NCBI RefSeq assembly: GCF_916619195.1
Contig: NZ_CAKAKL010000002.1
Span: 932,001 to 996,000, forward strand
Source of the DNA: Inquilinus sp. Marseille-Q2685
Lineage (GTDB): Bacteria; Pseudomonadota; Alphaproteobacteria; DSM-16000; Inquilinaceae
Reading direction: 5' to 3'
Length of the DNA: 64,000 bases
Below, in pieces: positions 7,517 to 15,329 of this stretch. The notes beneath the pieces were generated by a model. It made no database searches. It had not been told where the DNA came from and saw only the letters and a list, made by a program, of their open reading frames with translations. A program made the translations under genes and the position numbers. The stretch's first letter is position 1; each line of letters opens with the position of its first letter.

Positions 7517-8446
7517 ATGAGCACCGGCGCGGTGGAGAGCGGATCTGCGAACCTGCGATGGGGAGTCGCCAAGCGGCTCGAGTTTATCGAATTTCGCCTT
7601 GTCTGGTACGGTCGCTTGAATCGCCGCGAATTAATGGACGAGTTCAGCCTCTCACCGCAGCAGGCGTCGTCGGACATTGCATTGTACGAGAAAATAGCTC
7701 CTTCGAATTTGGAGTATGATAAGAATGAAAAGGCGTACATGCGAACCAAAAACTTTAATCAAAAGTTTCTTAGACCCGCTTCAGACCGACTATTGCTGCA
7801 GGCGGCAGGAATTCGAAGTGGATGGCTCGCGCGAGAGGATACTTGGTTCTCCGAATTGCCTCCAATCGAGGTATCTGGATTGCCGCGATGGCCAGTTGAC
7901 ACTAAAAACCTGATATCCATACTTGACGCTATTCGTTCACGTCAGCAGGTAGAGGTCAACTACAAATCGCTCAGTGGCTCTCCTGCCGGACCACGATTGA
8001 TCGCCCCCCATTCCCTGATCCAAGGCGCTGGTCGGTTTTATGTGCGAGCGTGGTCCGAGGAACACAATGATTTCAGAGACTACAATCTAGCTCGCATAGA
8101 TAGTGTTGGGCATGAAAGCCCATCACCGATAGATTCAGGCCTCGACTATGAATGGCACCATCTTATTGATCTGATAATCGCCCCCAACAATAACCTTCCT
8201 GAGCAGAAGCAAGCTGCAATAGCCGATGAGTACGGCATGGATGACGGCCGTCTGGTCGTCACTATGAGGGTGAGTCTTTGTTTTTATCTTATGACCGAAA
8301 ATAATTTAGACATACCTTTAGGTGTACTCAAGCCGGAGAAACAACAACTTGTTCTCTTGAATCAGGAGGAAGTCTTTGAAGCTCGCAGCGCGACTCGGCG
8401 ATTGTCAAAAGAAGCTTTGGCCCGTGTGCAACTGCGAAATGCATGA
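7517..8446 (+). CDS. BrxR/CapW-type WYL transcriptional regulator
   Basis: A 309-residue protein from ATG 7517; the in-frame extension to 7397 crosses the operator region and is not protein-like. The N-terminus is a winged helix (KRLEFIEFRLVWYGRLNRRE, then LMDEFSLSPQQASSDIALYE), very close in style to BrxR and CapW. The middle is a WYL domain (about 140-220: IRSRQQVEVNYKSLSG, APHSLIQGAGRFYVRAW, DYNLARI), followed by a WCX-like C-terminal dimerisation part. Such proteins sense an invader-linked ligand and derepress BREX, CBASS or other defence operons. It is divergent from the cyclase operon. AT-rich composition suggests transfer. Its stop overlaps the original start of the nucleotidyltransferase gene. 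Confidence 0.85.
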   Translation: MSTGAVESGSANLRWGVAKRLEFIEFRLVWYGRLNRRELMDEFSLSPQQASSDIALYEKIAPSNLEYDKNEKAYMRTKNFNQKFLRPASDRLLLQAAGIRSGWLAREDTWFSELPPIEVSGLPRWPVDTKNLISILDAIRSRQQVEVNYKSLSGSPAGPRLIAPHSLIQGAGRFYVRAWSEEHNDFRDYNLARIDSVGHESPSPIDSGLDYEWHHLIDLIIAPNNNLPEQKQAAIADEYGMDDGRLVVTMRVSLCFYLMTENNLDIPLGVLKPEKQQLVLLNQEEVFEARSATRRLSKEALARVQLRNA

Positions 8447-8469
8447 GGAGTATCTCAGATATGCACTTA
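8439..8469 (+). pseudogene. detached 5' end of the nucleotidyltransferase gene
   Basis: ATG 8439 overlaps the WYL stop codon by 8 bp. Its frame (MHEEYLRYAL) reads to the IS target duplication. If the IS and one TTA copy are removed, it joins the downstream MNT frame at 9368 without a shift and adds about 16 residues before MMLVAAFLFGSR. The intact gene was therefore translationally coupled to the regulator. Confidence 0.75.
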
Positions 8470-9365
8470 GAGCCTGTTTGGAAACAGGGCTGGTGTTTTA
8501 AGCGAGCTCGTGATTCAAGCTGTGGATGTGGACAGCAACGAGCCGTGGCCGGATGGCCGAGATCGAGAAGAAGACGCGTCGCTATCCGACCGACCTGACG
8601 GATGAGGAATGGTCGCAAGTCGAGCCGCTGCTGCCGAAGCCGGCCAGGACAGGGCGTCGGCGAGAGATCGCGCTTCGCGAGGTGCTGAATGCGATCCGGT
8701 ATCTGGCCCGGACCGGCTGTGGCTGGCGGATGCTTCCGGTGAACTTTCCGCCCTGGCAGACGGTGTACTGGTGGTTCCGGCGCTTCGTCCGGCTGTTCCT
8801 GTTCCGAACGATCCATGACATCGCGCTGATGATCGACCGGGAGCAGGCCGGGCGCGGTGCCAGCCCCTCCGGCGGCATCCTCGACAGCCAGACGATCAAG
8901 GCACCGGCGCCTGGTGCTGTTCGCAGCTTCGATGGCGCCAAGAAGGTGGTGGGCCGCAAGCGGCACGTCGCCGTCGACACCGATGGGCGCCTCTTGATGG
9001 TGAACCTCACCCCGGCCGGCATCTCCGACAGCGCCGGCGCCCAGACGATCCTGTCCGCGATCCGCAAGCGCTGGCCCTGGATCAAGCATCTGTTCGCCGA
9101 CAGCGCCTATGACCGTGGCAAGCTCATGGACAAGGCCGCCTACCTCGACTTCGTGATCGAGGTTGTCCGCCGCATCGACGCCGGCTTCAAGGTCCTGCCG
9201 CGCCGCTGGGTCGTCGAGCGCACCTTCGGATGGATGACCCGATGGCGGCGCCTGGTCCGCGACTACGAAGCCCGCATCGACGTCTCCGAGGCCATGATCC
9301 ATGTCGCCATGGGAAGCCTCCTCCTCCGACGCATCGCTCACTAAACTCCGTTTCCAAACGGACTC
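8470..9365 (+). mobile_element. IS5-family element (IS1031-like), 896 bp
   Basis: The ends are imperfect inverted repeats: GAGCCTGTTTGGAAACAGGG on the left and, reverse-complemented, GAGTCCGTTTGGAAACGGAG on the right (16 of 20 match). A 3-bp direct repeat TTA flanks it at 8467-8469 and 9366-9368. Length, GAG ends and a TNA duplication fit the IS1031 subgroup. It carries one intact transposase ORF. It is GC-richer than the island sequence on either side, so it arrived separately and later. Confidence 0.9.
8526..9344 (+). CDS. IS5-family DDE transposase
   Basis: A 272-residue transposase. It opens MWTATSRGR, as many IS5 transposases open MWT, then has LTDEEWSQVEPLLP (DUF4096-type N-terminal helical region), the first catalytic Asp in GGILDSQTIKAPA, the second in FADSAYDRGKLMD, and the C-terminal Glu in RRWVVERTFGWMTRWRRL (the Y-(2)-R-(3)-E-(6)-K-like IS5 signature). 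It appears complete and possibly active. ATG 8553 (MAEIEKK) is an alternative start. It is the only gene of the element. Confidence 0.95.
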   Translation: MWTATSRGRMAEIEKKTRRYPTDLTDEEWSQVEPLLPKPARTGRRREIALREVLNAIRYLARTGCGWRMLPVNFPPWQTVYWWFRRFVRLFLFRTIHDIALMIDREQAGRGASPSGGILDSQTIKAPAPGAVRSFDGAKKVVGRKRHVAVDTDGRLLMVNLTPAGISDSAGAQTILSAIRKRWPWIKHLFADSAYDRGKLMDKAAYLDFVIEVVRRIDAGFKVLPRRWVVERTFGWMTRWRRLVRDYEARIDVSEAMIHVAMGSLLLRRIAH

Positions 9366-9385
9366 TTAGCGTCTCCCTAGGAGAC

Positions 9386-10069
9386 ATGATGTTGGTTGCA
9401 GCTTTTCTATTTGGCAGCAGGGCTCGCTGCGACCACAAGGCGTCTTCTGATATTGACATTCTTATTGTGACCAAGGAGAGTTCGCATGACCATGCCAATT
9501 TTGGCAATCTTTCTATCACCATCATTTCTCATAGCGATTTAGAGGTACAGGCGAAGCGAGGCGATCTGTTCGTATGGCACATTGTTGCAGAGGCTACGCC
9601 TCTTTATGATCCGAACGACTATCTTCCTGATTTAAGATCGAAATTCATCCTTCGATCAGATTACGACGACGTCGTTTCTCATGCTTCAGAACTTGCTTGG
9701 TACCTGATCCGCTTTGGCAAACGATTGGGTGACGAGAGATTAGCCAATAGACGGGTTGCATGGTGCATTCGAACAATTCTGATCGCGCGCTCCGCAGAGC
9801 GAGGGCTTCCAGCCTTCTCTGCCAGTGCGCTTGCGGCGTTTGCCGGGGACGCCGAGATAGCGTCCGTAATCAATCGGAAAGGCGATAGATGGCTCGCTCG
9901 CGAAACTCTGGAAGGCCTTAAGTATTTCATCGAGAAATTTGGCCGGCCTGAGCCGCTGCCATGGCCATGTCCGGAATCGAAATACATTGCGATGTTCGTG
10001 GATCATGGCAATAAGGTTGCGCTTGGTACCCTGAGATCCGCAAGAGGTAACTTGATTCTCTATGAATGA
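9386..10069 (+). CDS. MNT-type nucleotidyltransferase, 5' end cut by IS
   Basis: A 227-residue remnant from ATG 9386. The nucleotidyltransferase motif is intact: FGSRARCDHKASSDIDILIV with the GS loop and paired Asp residues, at about residues 9-28. The remaining 150 residues are helical (ELAWYLIRFGKRL, RTILIARSAERGLPAF) like the HEPN/KNTase-C partner region, without a clear RxxxxH RNase motif. Minimal nucleotidyltransferases of this kind act as antitoxins or defence components by adding nucleotides to a target. The original gene began at 8439 and overlapped the WYL regulator. The truncated form may still be expressed from ATG 9386 or read out of the IS. Its role with the cyclase system is inference. 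Confidence 0.7.
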   Translation: MMLVAAFLFGSRARCDHKASSDIDILIVTKESSHDHANFGNLSITIISHSDLEVQAKRGDLFVWHIVAEATPLYDPNDYLPDLRSKFILRSDYDDVVSHASELAWYLIRFGKRLGDERLANRRVAWCIRTILIARSAERGLPAFSASALAAFAGDAEIASVINRKGDRWLARETLEGLKYFIEKFGRPEPLPWPCPESKYIAMFVDHGNKVALGTLRSARGNLILYE

Positions 10070-10336
10070 GTTTTGTCAGATGATGTTCGGCTCACTTTTA
10101 GGCTCGTATTATTCGCCTGGCGTTCGCTTGTAGGGCCAAGAGCAGTTTCAAAACGCCTGCAAGGGGGATCGAGACGCCCTGAGACCGAGGTCCAGAATCG
10201 GGTTCGACGAGGCGACGGGGAATGACCGCTCCGGAGGAACTCGGAAAGCCTCCGAACGACCGCAATGGGGACGAACCAGCCGAGGTGCCGGCCGCCTCCA
10301 AGGGCGAACGGCGCTGAACGACAGTGTCACCGCCCC

Positions 10337-11125
10337 CTACCGCGCCCGAGCGGCGCCGCCCGGCGGCCGCGCCGCTCCCCTGTCGGGCGCGAACATCAGC
10401 AGCGTCCCGATCCGCTCGTACCCCATGCCGGGATACAGGAGGGCTCCCGCATGGGTCGCGGTCAGCATCGAGGCCTTCGATCCGCGGGCCTGGTCGTCCT
10501 GCAGCATCCTCGACAGCAGCGCCCGGCCGATGCCGCGGCGGCGGTGCGAGGGCGCGACATGCATGTCCGCGCACCATGTCGCCCCCGCCGCATCCACGCT
10601 CCGCACCCGCCCGACGATGTCCTCCCCGTCCAGCGCCACATACTGGCGGAACGGGGCGCCGTCGCCGAGCAGGCCGTCCGGGATCGGCCGGGTGCGGGTG
10701 GCCTTCCCCAGCCGAGCCGCCAGCCCGGGCGTGCGCACGCGTTCGATCGGCACGGGCGCCGGCGGCGCCGGAATCCGCTCCAGCGCCTGGACGAAGAACC
10801 CTTCCGTCCCGAGCAGCCGGTAGCCCAGGGCCTTGTAGGCCGCCCGCGCAGCCCCGTCCGGCTCGCCCTCCGGGATCATGGCGCAGACGAAGAAGCGCCC
10901 GCGCGCATGCCGCCGCGCCGTCGCATCCGCCTCTCCGGGGTCCACGCCGTGGGCGATCCACTCCTCCTTGCGGGCGTCGCGAGGGTTCTTCCGCGGCGCG
11001 TCGCGCATCAGCCACAGCGGCCCGACGCGGCTGACCTCGTAGGGAAATGTAAGGCTCTTGCCGGCGGCGTGGCCGCGCACGAAGACCTCGATCGCGAACG
11101 CGATATCCGGCGTCGATCCCCCCAT
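10337..11125 (-). CDS. GNAT-family N-acetyltransferase
   Basis: A 262-residue protein. The C-terminal half is a canonical GNAT domain: FRQYVALDGEDIVGRVRSVD, then DMHVAPSHRRRGIGRALLSRML with the R/Q-x-x-G-x-G acetyl-CoA loop (about residues 192-213), then LLYPGMGYERIG. The N-terminal 110 residues also have the shape of a degenerate GNAT half (ARAAYKALGYRLLGTEGFFVQ), so this may be a two-domain GNAT. The last 20 residues are Arg/Ala-rich. It is the first gene right of the AT-rich island with normal genome composition. The acceptor substrate is unknown. Confidence 0.8.
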   Translation of the reverse strand: MGGSTPDIAFAIEVFVRGHAAGKSLTFPYEVSRVGPLWLMRDAPRKNPRDARKEEWIAHGVDPGEADATARRHARGRFFVCAMIPEGEPDGAARAAYKALGYRLLGTEGFFVQALERIPAPPAPVPIERVRTPGLAARLGKATRTRPIPDGLLGDGAPFRQYVALDGEDIVGRVRSVDAAGATWCADMHVAPSHRRRGIGRALLSRMLQDDQARGSKASMLTATHAGALLYPGMGYERIGTLLMFAPDRGAARPPGGAARAR

Positions 11126-11278
11126 CCCGGCAGCGTAGCGGTGCCGCCCCGGCCGGACAATCGGCGCATCGATCGGCGGCCCTGCCGGCTCGGATCGCGA
11201 CAGGGCCCGCTGCCGAGCGTCCCCGCACAGATCCGTACGAGCCCGATCGAAGATCGACGTGGCGGGTCGGGGAACCGG

Positions 11279-12076
11279 TCAAATCCCTTGAAACACGGCT
11301 TTTCGCTTTTCGAGGAAGGCGTTGATCCCCTCCTGGAAGTCGGCGCTCTCATAGACCTGCCGACGCATGTCCTGAATCCTCTCGAACACCTGCGCCGCGA
11401 TGGGCTGGTAGTCGGCCAGAACCCGGAGCTGCTCCTTGATCACCGCCACCGCCATGGGGGCCTTGGTCGTCATCCCTTCCGCCAGGGCCCTGGTGAAGCT
11501 TTCCAGCTCCGCCGACGGGACGAGATGGTTCACGACATGCCAGCGCTCCGCAGCCTCGGCCTTGAGCGGCGTTGCGGTGAAGAACATCTCCTTGATCAGG
11601 TTCATCGGCAGCCGGCCGATGAAGTGCAAAAGGCCGGTGGTGTTGTAGGGCAGGCCCAGATTGACCGGCGTGATGGCGAAGCTCGCCGTCTCGTCGGCGA
11701 CGATCATATCGCAGGACAGAACGAGGTCGAAGGCGCCGCCCCAGACGGTTCCGTGAACCATCGCGATAACCGGCACCGGCAGTTCGCGGATGGCGCGCAG
11801 CGCCCGCTCCAGCGGATCGGAATAGCCCAGAGGATCCTCGTGTCCTCTCGGCAATTCCTTGATGTCATGGCCGGCCGACCAGACGGAAAGGCCCGGCGCC
11901 GCACGCAGGATGACGGCGCGGACGTCCCGGAGATCGAGACCCTTCAGGCCTGCGATCAGGGCATCGAGCAGCGCACGGCTGAGGGCATTGCGCTTGGCGG
12001 CGTTGTTGAGGGTCAGCGTCGCGACGCGGTTGGCAATCTCGACCGTCACCAGATCGAGTTGAGGCATGTCGCTCAT
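11279..12076 (-). CDS. scpB: methylmalonyl-CoA decarboxylase-like crotonase
   Basis: A 265-residue crotonase-fold protein. The oxyanion-hole motifs are FSAGHDI-like (VWSAGHDIKELPRG, about 64-78) and MVHGTVWGGAFDLVLSCDM (about 107-125). The C-terminal run QDMRRQVYESADFQEGINAF also resembles E. coli ScpB (YgfG) closely along its length, including TPVNLGLPYN. ScpB decarboxylates methylmalonyl-CoA to propionyl-CoA. The gene overlaps by 4 bp the upstream CoA-transferase gene, so the pair probably handles a methylmalonyl or related acyl-CoA together. Exact substrate specificity is inference; other enoyl-CoA hydratase/isomerase activities are possible. Confidence 0.8.
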   Translation of the reverse strand: MSDMPQLDLVTVEIANRVATLTLNNAAKRNALSRALLDALIAGLKGLDLRDVRAVILRAAPGLSVWSAGHDIKELPRGHEDPLGYSDPLERALRAIRELPVPVIAMVHGTVWGGAFDLVLSCDMIVADETASFAITPVNLGLPYNTTGLLHFIGRLPMNLIKEMFFTATPLKAEAAERWHVVNHLVPSAELESFTRALAEGMTTKAPMAVAVIKEQLRVLADYQPIAAQVFERIQDMRRQVYESADFQEGINAFLEKRKAVFQGI

Positions 12077-13269
12077 GGCACGGCCCCAAGGAATTCAGCG
12101 AGAATCGCGGCGCGGTCGGCATCGAGCTCGGGAGGCGGCGAAAAGGTGACGGGCTCGGCCGCGCCCACCACCTTTATGGGATTGCCCGCCACCTTGATCT
12201 CACCGGCAACAGGATCGGTGACGGATATGATCATGTTGCGTGCAGCCACCTGCGGCTCCTGCATCATATGCGGAATGTCGTTGATGGGGGCACAGGGCAC
12301 GCCCTTCGCATTCAAGGCGTCGAGCCAGGCGGCGACAGGTCTCGTGCGGAGCGTCTTCTCCATCTCCGCCTGCAGGGCATCGATGTTGGTGTGTCGCAGG
12401 TCGTTGGACGCGAAGCGGCCGTCGGCCGCCAGGTCGGGGCGGTCGAGAGCTTCGGCCATCAGCCGGAACAGATGATCGTTGCCGGCGGCGATGATCACGC
12501 TGCCGTCCTGCGCGGCGAAGGCCTGGAACGGGGCGACCGAGGGATGGCTGGTGCCTTTCGGCCCGGGGACCTCGCCGGTCTTGTCATAGGCGGTGATCGC
12601 GTCTTCCATGATCGCGACTTGGCAATCCAGCATGGCGATGTCGATCTTGTTCGCGATGCCGGAGACGGCGCGCTTGTAAAGCGCGGCCGTGATGCCGTTG
12701 GCCAGGTAGATCCCGGCGGTGATGTCGCCGATGGAGATGCCGACGCGGGCGGGCGGCTGCCCGGGATAGCCCGTCAGGCTCATGATGCCCCCCATGCCCT
12801 GCACGACCATGTCGTAGGCCGCGCGTTGGGAGATGGGGCCGCTGTCGCCGAAGCCGGAGGCCGCACCGTAGATCAGATGCGGAAACCGCGCATGCAGGAG
12901 ATCCCAGCCATAGCCGAGCTTTTCCATGGTGCCGGGCCGGTAGTTCTCGATCAGGACATCGGCCTTTTCCAGGAGCTTCTCGAAGATGATGCGGTCGTCG
13001 GCCTGCTTCAGATTGAGAGCGATGCTTTCCTTGTTGCAGTTGATGGCGGAAAAATAGAGCGACTTGCCGTTGCTGAACGGGCCGAAGGCGCGTGAATCAT
13101 CGCCGGTGCCGGGGATTTCCACCTTGATCACCCGCGCTCCCATATTGGCGAGGGTCATCGTGCAGAACGGCCCGGCCAGCACGCGCGACAGGTCGATGAT
13201 GGTGACCCCCGACAGGAGCGCGGTGGGAAGGATGGAATCGACCACTGCATTCTCCTCGTCGTTCGGCAC
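12073..13269 (-). CDS. class III CoA-transferase (CaiB/BaiF family)
   Basis: A 398-residue protein with the family III layout: N-terminal LSGVTIIDLSRVLAGPFCTM, VIKVEIPGTGDDSR for CoA binding, ADVLIENYRPGTMEKLG, and the catalytic aspartate in QRAAYDMVVQGMGGIMSLTG (about residue 168). Enzymes of this family swap CoA between carboxylic acids through an aspartyl anhydride. It overlaps the start of the ScpB-like gene by ATGA, so the two are translated together. The donor and acceptor acids cannot be read from sequence. The start at 13269 lies 14 residues before the first core strand, which is normal. Confidence 0.9.
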   Translation of the reverse strand: MPNDEENAVVDSILPTALLSGVTIIDLSRVLAGPFCTMTLANMGARVIKVEIPGTGDDSRAFGPFSNGKSLYFSAINCNKESIALNLKQADDRIIFEKLLEKADVLIENYRPGTMEKLGYGWDLLHARFPHLIYGAASGFGDSGPISQRAAYDMVVQGMGGIMSLTGYPGQPPARVGISIGDITAGIYLANGITAALYKRAVSGIANKIDIAMLDCQVAIMEDAITAYDKTGEVPGPKGTSHPSVAPFQAFAAQDGSVIIAAGNDHLFRLMAEALDRPDLAADGRFASNDLRHTNIDALQAEMEKTLRTRPVAAWLDALNAKGVPCAPINDIPHMMQEPQVAARNMIISVTDPVAGEIKVAGNPIKVVGAAEPVTFSPPPELDADRAAILAEFLGAVP

Positions 13270-13441
13270 TCTTCAGGCAAAGCTCCGCCGCCTCTTTTTC
13301 TGAATGCCAGCCTCCTCACATGGAACCCTGGCGAATCCGGCAATAAAAGTCATCACCAAAACGCGCCACGACCGCAGGTCCGCCTCATATTTCAGTCACC
13401 GGGCTTCCTGTTCTGGTCAACATTCTTACATCACCGCTCAT

Positions 13442-14257
13442 TCACAATGAAATTACCGAGCGATGCAATGAAATTACGGCGGCGGTACAGGATCTTTCGA
13501 ATGTGCAACTGCGCCGGACCGTGTCCGACGGGAGAGGCGACAATCTGGGGCCGCGCCCGGCTGCGATCCTCCGCAGGCCACGCGGCGGCGGCATCGCATT
13601 CGCGCAGACGCAACGCCCATGGCCGGCGCTCGCGCCCCGCGGCGGCGGAGAGAAGGGCCCGTCACGGCACCCCCACCGCTCGCGGCCGGGGTCCCCGCCG
13701 CGCCCCCGCCCGCCCCCGGCCGGCGGCGGGGCGTCCCTGCCGGCCAGGCCGTAGTGGTCGGCCAGCGTCTTCAGCCCGTCCTCCAGCACGCCCATCACCT
13801 TGTCGCGGCTGCGCCCCTGCCGGGCCGAGACCTCCACCACGTCCTGCTCCTGGCAGCACACCGCCTCGACCACCGCCCCGACATAGGGGCCGAGCCGGTG
13901 CAGCGCCGCCTTGTAGGTGCGCAGCATCCCGAGCTGCGCCTCGCCCGGGGTCAGCACCAGGCCGGTGCCGCGGATCCCGGGCAGCACCTCGCCGCCGCGG
14001 TCCTGCACCCCCAGCACGCCGATCTCGAACTGGCGGCGCAGCTGCTGCCCGGCCGAATGCATGCGCGGGCTGATCGAGCCGCGCGCCGCCAGCCGGTCGA
14101 CCGGCGCCTGCACCAGGCGGCCGACCGGGGCGCCGATCGCGGTGCCGGTCGGCCGGTCGACGATCCCGGCCGCATGCCGGGCCCGCTCCGGCGTCTCCCG
14201 CATCCCCTCCCCGGCCGCGGCCGTCCGGCCGCGGCGGATCCTGTGTCGCGCCATCAT
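13442..14257 (-). CDS. DUF6456 protein with atypical tail
   Basis: Starts at ATG 14257 behind an AGAGGA site. Residues about 50-165 match the DUF6456 pattern: DRLAARGSISPRMHSAGQQL, RRQFEIGVLG, then KAALHRLGPYVGAVVEAVCC and GRSRDKVMGVLEDGLKTLADHYGL. DUF6456 proteins are small helical, probably DNA-associated factors found in alphaproteobacterial chromosomes and prophages. The frame continues about 100 residues beyond the usual end through Gly/Arg/Pro-rich sequence, suggesting either a lineage-specific tail or a lost stop/frameshift near 13740. It heads the phage-like cassette that ends with the S24 repressor. Confidence 0.6.
   Translation of the reverse strand: MMARHRIRRGRTAAAGEGMRETPERARHAAGIVDRPTGTAIGAPVGRLVQAPVDRLAARGSISPRMHSAGQQLRRQFEIGVLGVQDRGGEVLPGIRGTGLVLTPGEAQLGMLRTYKAALHRLGPYVGAVVEAVCCQEQDVVEVSARQGRSRDKVMGVLEDGLKTLADHYGLAGRDAPPPAGGGRGRGGDPGRERWGCRDGPFSPPPRGASAGHGRCVCANAMPPPRGLRRIAAGRGPRLSPLPSDTVRRSCTFERSCTAAVISLHRSVISL
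13446..13477. repeat. 21-bp-spaced direct repeat
   Basis: CAATGAAATTAC occurs at 13445-13456 and again at 13466-13477, one copy exactly 21 bp after the other (two helical turns). It sits at the 3' edge of the DUF6456 frame and may be a protein-binding site or a small tandem duplication. Confidence 0.5.
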
Positions 14258-14369
14258 CGTCCTCTGCTGAATTCCGCGATGGAGGCGGCCGGCGTTGCGG
14301 CCCATCCCCTTGATCGGGAACAACTTCCCGAGTCGTCCTCTTGGACTAAGAGGGAACACCGGAGGTCAC

Positions 14370-14663
14370 ATGTCGGAGTCCCCTCGGCAGGCCGAGGCGA
14401 TCCATGCCTGGCTGCGCATCTATCTGCTCAACTGGCAGGAGGGCCACCGGCCTTCCGCGGTGGAGGTGGGATGGATCGCCCGCGCCATGCGGATCGCGCG
14501 GGACGGCGGCAGCCTGGGCCGGATCCATGACTGCATCCTGGCCGCGATCACGCGCCGGCCCATGGCGGAACCGCCCGAGCCCTATGGGCTGGAGCAGTTC
14601 CGGCGCGACTTCGCAGCCTTCCGCGAGGCTCATTTCAGCGGCCCCGCCGCCGCCCGCATCTGA
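14370..14663 (+). CDS. hypothetical protein of the phage-like cassette
   Basis: A 97-residue protein from ATG 14370, directly behind a strong GGAGGT site, which decides the start over the in-frame 14295. It is mostly helical: RQAEAIHAWLRIYLLNWQEG, VEVGWIARAMRIARDGGSL, LEQFRRDFAAFREAHF. I do not recognise a family. It is divergent from the DUF6456 gene, with 112 bp between the two starts. A perfect hairpin begins at its stop codon. Confidence 0.65.
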   Translation: MSESPRQAEAIHAWLRIYLLNWQEGHRPSAVEVGWIARAMRIARDGGSLGRIHDCILAAITRRPMAEPPEPYGLEQFRRDFAAFREAHFSGPAAARI

Positions 14664-14682
14664 CGGTCTCCAAGAGACCGTC
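14662..14682. repeat. perfect 9-bp hairpin after the 97-aa gene
   Basis: GACGGTCTC-CAA-GAGACCGTC is a perfect stem with a 3-nt loop that starts inside the stop codon. There is no U-tract, so it is not a classic intrinsic terminator; it may stabilise the mRNA end or act as a weak terminator. Confidence 0.6.
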
Positions 14683-14816
14683 CGGGGCTGCGCCGGCATG
14701 AGTCGGCCGGCGGTGGCTTCGAGAACCGGAGCGCAGCGGACACGAGGTCCGTGAGCACCGGAAGCGGAGAAACCGCCATCGGACGGCCATGCCGGCAGCA
14801 TTCCCTGGGCGGTCTC

Positions 14817-15329
14817 TCACCAGGCCGCCATCATCGCCGCGGCGCTGCCGGCCGGCGAATGCGGGATGGGCGGGCGCAGCCGGACCGGCCGGCCGGCCGG
14901 CTCGGGGTGCTCGTGGCGGGCGAAGTCCCGGCGCCGCACCGCTGCGTCATAGGCCGCGGCGCTCTCCGGCGTCGGCCGCGGCCAGCCCGCCTGGGCGCCC
15001 CGGCTCCGCAGCGTCCGCCGGGCCAGGGCCAGGATCAGCGCCGGGCTGCTGCCGGCGGGGCGCCGGACCGTGCGCTGGCCGGTGCCGGCGATCTCGAACA
15101 CGCGCCGGCCCTGCCGGCCGATGACGGTGATCCGGCCGGCGCGCTGCAGCCGCCGCAGCTCATAGCCGATCAGGCCGGGATTGCCGGTGATCCGGTGCCC
15201 GGCGGCCTGCAGCGCCGCTTCCAGCTCCGGCGCCGAGGGCGTCGGCGCCCCGGCCGCCGCCGCGGCGGCGATGACGGCGAACAGCGCCCGTGTCCGGTCG
15301 CTGAGCGGGATCGGGGCCGCGTCGCCCAT
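14817..15329 (-). CDS. hypothetical winged-helix-like protein
   Basis: A 170-residue protein from ATG 15329 behind GGGGAGGAG. The first 90 residues look like a winged helix: LSDRTRALFAVIAAAAAAGA, PSAPELEAALQAAGHRI, LIGYELRRLQRAGRITVIGR, then QGRRVFEIAGTG as the wing. The rest is Arg/Pro-rich and probably flexible, ending in HSPAGSAAAMMAAW. The start codon shares its A with the stop of the 59-residue gene (TGATG), so the two are coupled. Its place opposite the S24 repressor suggests a Cro- or replication-regulator-like role, which is inference. Confidence 0.6.
   Translation of the reverse strand: MGDAAPIPLSDRTRALFAVIAAAAAAGAPTPSAPELEAALQAAGHRITGNPGLIGYELRRLQRAGRITVIGRQGRRVFEIAGTGQRTVRRPAGSSPALILALARRTLRSRGAQAGWPRPTPESAAAYDAAVRRRDFARHEHPEPAGRPVRLRPPIPHSPAGSAAAMMAAW

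Noticed and set aside
8328-9341. 337-codon minus-strand ORF across the IS
   Set aside because: Antisense of the transposase gene; composition is shadow-like and the plus strand encodes a full IS5 transposase.
10265-12475. 736-codon plus-strand ORF
   Set aside because: Spans and opposes the GNAT, ScpB and CoA-transferase genes; long open frames on the wrong strand are expected at this GC content.
13619-14530. 303-codon plus-strand ORF
   Set aside because: Competes with the DUF6456 gene, which has a ribosome site and recognisable domain; this frame is Arg/Pro/Ala-rich.
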